Below, piece after piece: positions 6,274-9,108 of a stretch of DNA of 9,108 bases. The notes below the pieces were generated by a model. That model was given only the letters and a program-made list of their open reading frames with translations. It did not search any database and was not told where the DNA came from. The stretch covers positions 1-9,108 of the forward strand of contig DKEW01000071.1 of NCBI GenBank assembly GCA_002452265.1, given 5' to 3'. Within the stretch, counting starts at the first letter, position 1, and every line of letters begins with the position of its first letter. Origin of the DNA: Pelobacter sp. UBA6812 (GTDB taxonomy: Bacteria; Desulfobacterota; Desulfuromonadia; Desulfuromonadales; Syntrophotaleaceae). The position numbers were made by a program, and so were the translations under genes.

Positions 6274-6458
6274 CGGGAAAGCTGTGAGGCTGAACTTTAT
6301 TGATGCTTAAAATATAAACAAATGCAATGCTTTTGTGTTTAAAAATTAAGCGATCGTAAACGGTCAATCAAGAGTCGGTACGAAGTCTTTGTTTGTTTCT
6401 TGAAAAAAAGACATTTAAAAATAGATAGTTACATGAATATTACGTTGTATGTATTGTG

Positions 6459-6475
6459 TTGGCAGTTAATTTGCT
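6459..6475 (+). promoter_or_regulatory. Sigma-54 (-24/-12) promoter of glnBA
   Basis: TTGGCAG-TTAAT-TTGCT fits the sigma-54 pattern TGGCAC-N5-TTGCW with a single changed base. The invariant GG (6461-6462) and GC (6473-6474) are exactly 10 bases apart. Transcription should start near G6486, about 124 bases before glnB. Nitrogen-regulated sigma-54 control of glnBA is well established in proteobacteria. Such promoters need an enhancer-binding activator; the palindrome at 6315-6341, about 145 bases before the predicted start, is a possible but unproven site. Confidence 0.8.
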
Positions 6476-6596
6476 TGTTTAATACGGCCGAAGGAAGTAG
6501 AAAACCACGACTAGTTATCTATTTGATGTCCGGCATCGTTTAGCTGCCGGCTTCGGCGAAAATGGGCGGCGTACGCTGTCGGGGAACATCGTCTGT

Positions 6597-6602
6597 AGGA
6601 GG
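6597..6602 (+). promoter_or_regulatory. Ribosome binding site deciding the glnB start
   Basis: A consensus AGGAGG lies 7 bases before the ATG at 6610 and yields the standard PII N-terminus M-R-K-I-E-A-I-I-K-P. This rules against the longer frame from 6562. Confidence 0.85.
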
Positions 6603-6609
6603 CCGATTG

Positions 6610-6948
6610 ATGAGAAAAATTGAGGCAATAATCAAACCCTTCAAACTCGATGAAGTTAAAGAGGCGCTGAACGAGGTTGGTATCCAGGGCCTCACTGTCA
6701 CCGAAGCCAAGGGCTTCGGACGGCAAAAAGGTCATACCGAACTGTATCGTGGGGCTGAATATGTGGTTGACTTCATTCCCAAAATCAAGATTGAGATTGT
6801 TGTCAAGGACGATATGGTTGCCAAGGTTATCGAAACCATCAGTGATGCGGCGCGTACAGGTCGTATCGGTGATGGCAAGATTTTCGTAAGCGCCATAGAA
6901 GAAGCTGTTCGTATTCGTACTGGTGAATCTGGTGAGGACGCGCTGTAG
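6610..6948 (+). CDS. glnB: Nitrogen regulatory protein PII
   Basis: PII is a trimeric cytosolic signal protein that reads 2-oxoglutarate, ATP/ADP and, through GlnD, glutamine, and controls glutamine synthetase adenylylation and the Ntr system. The product has 112 residues, exactly the family length. The T loop (about 37-55) contains G-R-Q-K-G-H-T-E-L-Y-R-G-A-E-Y with Y51, the uridylylation site. The B loop T-G-R-I-G-D-G-K-I-F (83-92) binds the nucleotide phosphates, and K58 and K90 are present. It is linked to glnA 68 bases downstream with no terminator between, only a 4-bp hairpin (CGGC 6951-6954 / GCCG 6960-6963). The pairing with glnA instead of amtB favours the name glnB over glnK. Expression is probably from the sigma-54 promoter. 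Confidence 0.95.
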   Translation: MRKIEAIIKPFKLDEVKEALNEVGIQGLTVTEAKGFGRQKGHTELYRGAEYVVDFIPKIKIEIVVKDDMVAKVIETISDAARTGRIGDGKIFVSAIEEAVRIRTGESGEDAL

Positions 6949-7016
6949 GCCGGCTGTTTGCCGAATCTTACGTTTACTATCATTTCAACCGAGGTTAGTC
7001 AAAAGGAGTTATCGCA

Positions 7017-8426
7017 ATGACACCTAAAGAGGTAATGGAGTTTGTCAAGGAAAAGAATATCCAGATGGTGGATTACAAGTTCCTCGACTTCGTTGGTATC
7101 TGGCAGCATGTTTCCGTACCTATTTGTGAATTCAGTGAAGATACTTTCGAAGAAGGTCTTGGCTTTGATGGTTCCTCCATTCGTGGTTGGCAGCCTATTC
7201 ACAACAGCGACATGGCCATTATTCCCGACCCCAACAGTGCCAGACTCGATCCTTTCATCAAGGTTCCGACTCTGAGCCTGATCTGTAATATTTTCGATCC
7301 CATTACCAAAGAAGGCTACAGCCGCGACCCCCGCTTCATCGCTCAGAAGGCTGAAGCGTATCTCAAGTCCACCGGTATCGGCGACACCGTCTTCTATGGT
7401 CCCGAGCCTGAATTCTTCATCTTTGATGATGTTCGTTACAGCTCTTCCTGCAATGAGTCCTTCTACAGCGTTGATTCCAGCGAAGGTATCTGGAACACCG
7501 GCCGTGAAGAGTTCCCCAACCTCGGCTACAAACCCCGCCACAAAGAAGGTTACTTCCCTTGCGCCCCCACCGACTCCCTGGTGGATCTGCGCAACGAGAT
7601 GGTTCAGGTTTGCCAGGAAGTCGGCATTCACATCGAAGCTTCTCACCATGAAGTTGCCACCGGTGGCCAGTGCGAAATCGACTTCAAATTCGATACGCTT
7701 CTTAACGCCGGCGACACCCTGCAGTGGTTCAAATACATCATCAAAAACGTTGCCGTACGCAATGGCAAGACCGTAACCTTCATGCCGAAGCCTCTTTTCG
7801 GTGACAACGGTAGCGGCATGCACTGCCACGTTTCTATCTGGAAAGATGGCCAGAATACCTTTGCCGGTGACGGCTATGCCGGTCTGTCCAAGAATGCCAT
7901 TTACTTCATCGGCGGTATCATCAAGCACGCCAAAGCTCTGTGCGCTTTCACCAACCCCAGCACCAACTCCTACAAGCGTTTGGTGCCCGGTTACGAAGCG
8001 CCTGTTAACCTGGCTTACTCGGGTCGCAATCGCTCTGCCGCGCTGCGTATCCCCCAGGGTAATAGCCCCAAAGCCAAGCGCGTTGAATACCGTACGCCTG
8101 ATCCTTCGGCCAACGGTTACCTGTGCTTCTCTGCCATCCTGATGGCAGGCCTTGACGGTATCGAAAACAAGATCGATCCGGGCGAGCCTCTGGATAAAGA
8201 CATCTACGGTCTTCCCCCTGAAGAACTGGCAAACATCCCCAGCGTTGCCGGCAGCCTGCTCGAAGCTCTCCAGGCTCTTAAGGAAGATCACGCATTCTTG
8301 CTTAAAGGTGATGTCTTTACCGAAGACGTTATTGAAAAGTGGATCGAGTACAAGACCGAAGCAGAAGTGGATCCCGTACGTATGCGTCCGGTTCCCCTTG
8401 AATTCGCTCTGTACTACGACTGCTAA
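7017..8426 (+). CDS. glnA: Glutamine synthetase, type I
   Basis: This enzyme makes glutamine from glutamate, ammonia and ATP and works as a cytosolic dodecamer. The 469-residue product matches the GSI-beta class in length. Visible key residues include the G-F-D-G-S-S loop with D51, metal ligands E130, E132, E212, E220, H269 (in GSGMHCH) and E357, and substrate/phosphate arginines R337 and R339 in GRNRSAA. Y397 within D-I-Y-G-L-P-P-E-E is the adenylylation site of GSI-beta enzymes, so GlnE-type control is expected. AAGGAG (7003-7008) is 8 bases from the ATG. Codon use is more biased and C-rich than in the neighbouring genes, as usual for a highly expressed protein. A long open frame on the opposite strand is a by-product of this bias. 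It ends in a strong terminator. Confidence 0.98.
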   Translation: MTPKEVMEFVKEKNIQMVDYKFLDFVGIWQHVSVPICEFSEDTFEEGLGFDGSSIRGWQPIHNSDMAIIPDPNSARLDPFIKVPTLSLICNIFDPITKEGYSRDPRFIAQKAEAYLKSTGIGDTVFYGPEPEFFIFDDVRYSSSCNESFYSVDSSEGIWNTGREEFPNLGYKPRHKEGYFPCAPTDSLVDLRNEMVQVCQEVGIHIEASHHEVATGGQCEIDFKFDTLLNAGDTLQWFKYIIKNVAVRNGKTVTFMPKPLFGDNGSGMHCHVSIWKDGQNTFAGDGYAGLSKNAIYFIGGIIKHAKALCAFTNPSTNSYKRLVPGYEAPVNLAYSGRNRSAALRIPQGNSPKAKRVEYRTPDPSANGYLCFSAILMAGLDGIENKIDPGEPLDKDIYGLPPEELANIPSVAGSLLEALQALKEDHAFLLKGDVFTEDVIEKWIEYKTEAEVDPVRMRPVPLEFALYYDC

Positions 8427-8444
8427 GTTTTTAAGCAGTGCATT

Positions 8445-8478
8445 AAAAAGCCCCCGGTTTTGCCGGGGGCTTTTTTTT
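8445..8478 (+). terminator. Strong Rho-independent terminator of glnBA
   Basis: GCCCCCGG (8450-8457) pairs perfectly with CCGGGGGC (8463-8470) around a 5-base loop, followed by eight T (8471-8478) and preceded by five A that can lengthen the stem. It begins 19 bases past the glnA stop. Confidence 0.95.
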
Positions 8479-8577
8479 GACTGATGACGGATAAAGGGTA
8501 ACAAGTGACTAGAAACTGATATCCGATAGCTGATAACTGATCTTGCGGGTCTTACCATTACCCATCACTTGTTTTAT
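8479..8577. repeat. Decayed intergenic repeat with ACTGAT units and inverted ends
   Basis: Between the two terminators lies a stretch with ACTGAT three times (8480-8485, 8515-8520, 8536-8541) plus GCTGAT (8529-8534). Its ends contain ACAAGTGA (8501-8508) and the inverted TCACTTGT (8565-8572). The flanking bases ATAAA also recur inverted, with a 5-base insertion on the left. It looks like a worn copy of a dispersed intergenic repeat; the family is not known to me. Confidence 0.45.
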
Positions 8578-8596
8578 GCCATGACCAGGTGTTCAT

Positions 8597-8633
8597 AAAA
8601 AAGGCCCCCAACGCTAAACGATGGGAGCCTTTT
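8597..8633 (-). terminator. Terminator of thrC
   Basis: Read on the minus strand, a GC-rich stem (8603-8613 with 8619-8629, two mismatches) closes a 5-base loop and runs into six T (complement of 8597-8602). It starts about 20 bases past the thrC stop. Four T on the plus-strand side (8630-8633) may give some termination in the other direction as well. Confidence 0.8.
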
Positions 8634-8652
8634 GTTTTGTGAAGGGTCAAAA

Positions 8653-9108
8653 TTACATCAGAGCATGCTTTGCCAGGTAATTTTTAATTGCCTGGGTGTC
8701 GGCATCAATGATTTCACAACGTTGTTCCTTGTTTTCAATACCCTGAAATTCTTCCGGCAGGATGGGGTCCTGGCCGATGGCTTGTTGCACTGCTTCACCG
8801 AATTTTGCCGGATGGGCGGTTGCCAGGCAAATAAGCGGGCATTCGCCGCCGGTTAGCTCTTTGCCCACTTTAACCCCGACAGCGGTGTGCGGATCAAGAG
8901 TGTAACCGGTAGCTTTGTGGAAAGCGCTGATGGTGTCGAGGGTTTCCTGGCGGGTTGCAGAGCCTGCCAGGAAGTCTTTAGCGACACGGTCCATGTGTTC
9001 GGCGCCGAACTTAAGTTGCCCCGTGGCTGCCAGCTCCTCCATGGTTTTACGAACCTTGCTGGCGTCTTGGTCGAAAAGGTAGAAAAGATACCTTTCAAAA
9101 TTGCTTGC
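8653..9108 (-). CDS. thrC: Threonine synthase, C-terminal part (start outside window)
   Basis: Threonine synthase converts O-phosphohomoserine to threonine with pyridoxal phosphate, the last step of threonine synthesis in the cytosol. Only the last 151 codons are visible; the frame stays open to the right edge, beginning A-S-N-F-E-R-Y-L-F-Y-L, a segment matching the N-F-E-R motif of the long (type I, E. coli/yeast-like) enzymes. Further on, Y-T-L-D-P-H-T-A-V-G-V and ICLATAHPAKF are typical of the C-terminal part. The PLP lysine lies outside the window. An internal ATG at 9042 is not the start, since the homology continues upstream of it. The gene converges on glnA and has its own terminator. 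Confidence 0.93.
   Translation of the reverse strand, partial: ASNFERYLFYLFDQDASKVRKTMEELAATGQLKFGAEHMDRVAKDFLAGSATRQETLDTISAFHKATGYTLDPHTAVGVKVGKELTGGECPLICLATAHPAKFGEAVQQAIGQDPILPEEFQGIENKEQRCEIIDADTQAIKNYLAKHALM

Larger units (their letters stand above)
6274..6609. other. 336-base AT-rich non-coding region upstream of glnB
   Basis: No gene is seen between the Nudix stop and the PII start. It holds an imperfect palindrome with arms TAAACA (6315-6320) and TGTTTA (6336-6341), a hairpin GTCTTT (6385-6390) / AAAGAC (6407-6412), the -24/-12 promoter (6459-6475), and a GC-richer leader with two stems (6487-6557). An in-frame ATG at 6562 would add 16 residues to PII and is rejected as a start because the ribosome site and family length point to 6610. 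Confidence 0.6.

Noticed and set aside
6562..6609. Extended PII start at 6562
   Set aside because: No ribosome site, and the added 16 residues are absent from the PII family, whereas AGGAGG precedes the ATG at 6610.
6999..8558. 519-codon open frame on the minus strand opposite glnA
   Set aside because: It is a mirror of the strongly biased codon use of glnA, runs through the glnA terminator and has no recognisable domain; glnA itself is certain.

Overview
The window reads as a piece of chromosome from an anaerobic Gram-negative bacterium, most plausibly a deltaproteobacterium of the Desulfuromonadales kind (Pelobacter/Syntrophotalea, Desulfuromonas or Geobacter relatives). This is inferred from the mix of genes: LpxA (lipid A, so an outer membrane), a DUF2148 iron-sulfur protein typical of strict anaerobes, a COG2403-type P-loop protein, and a glnB-glnA pair behind a sigma-54 promoter. 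No marker here fixes the genus.

Layout. Positions 1-36 are the 3' part of a tRNA, followed by its terminator. A compact AT-rich gene for a YehS/DUF1456 protein (158-619, +) follows. It faces a solitary lpxA-family gene (803-1594, -) across a bidirectional terminator. Next comes about 470 bases without a gene (1595-2065), holding hairpins and an inverted pair of repeat arms, one built of 9-base tandem units. Then come an aldehyde dehydrogenase gene (2066-3556, +) and, 18 bases later, a COG2403 / cyclic-2,3-diphosphoglycerate-synthetase-like gene (3575-4906, +), which look like an operon ending in a short terminator. A new promoter near 4955 and a roughly 220-base leader precede a second pair, a DUF2148 4-Cys protein (5213-5737) and a YfcD-like Nudix hydrolase (5749-6273), 11 bases apart. 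A 336-base AT-rich gap carries a good -24/-12 promoter for glnB (6610-6948) and glnA (7017-8426), the nitrogen-assimilation operon. A strong terminator ends glnA, a decayed intergenic repeat follows, and the 3' part of threonine synthase (thrC, -) runs off the right edge with its own terminator.

How the genes work together. The clearest unit is glnBA: the PII signal protein keeps its uridylylation tyrosine (Y51) and glutamine synthetase keeps its adenylylation tyrosine (Y397), so both the classical transcriptional (sigma-54) and post-translational nitrogen controls are in place. The least understood unit is the aldehyde dehydrogenase plus COG2403 pair, where a complete NAD(P)-dependent dehydrogenase is coupled to a nucleotide-binding protein whose bacterial role is not established. 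No phage, transposase, CRISPR or defence genes are visible.
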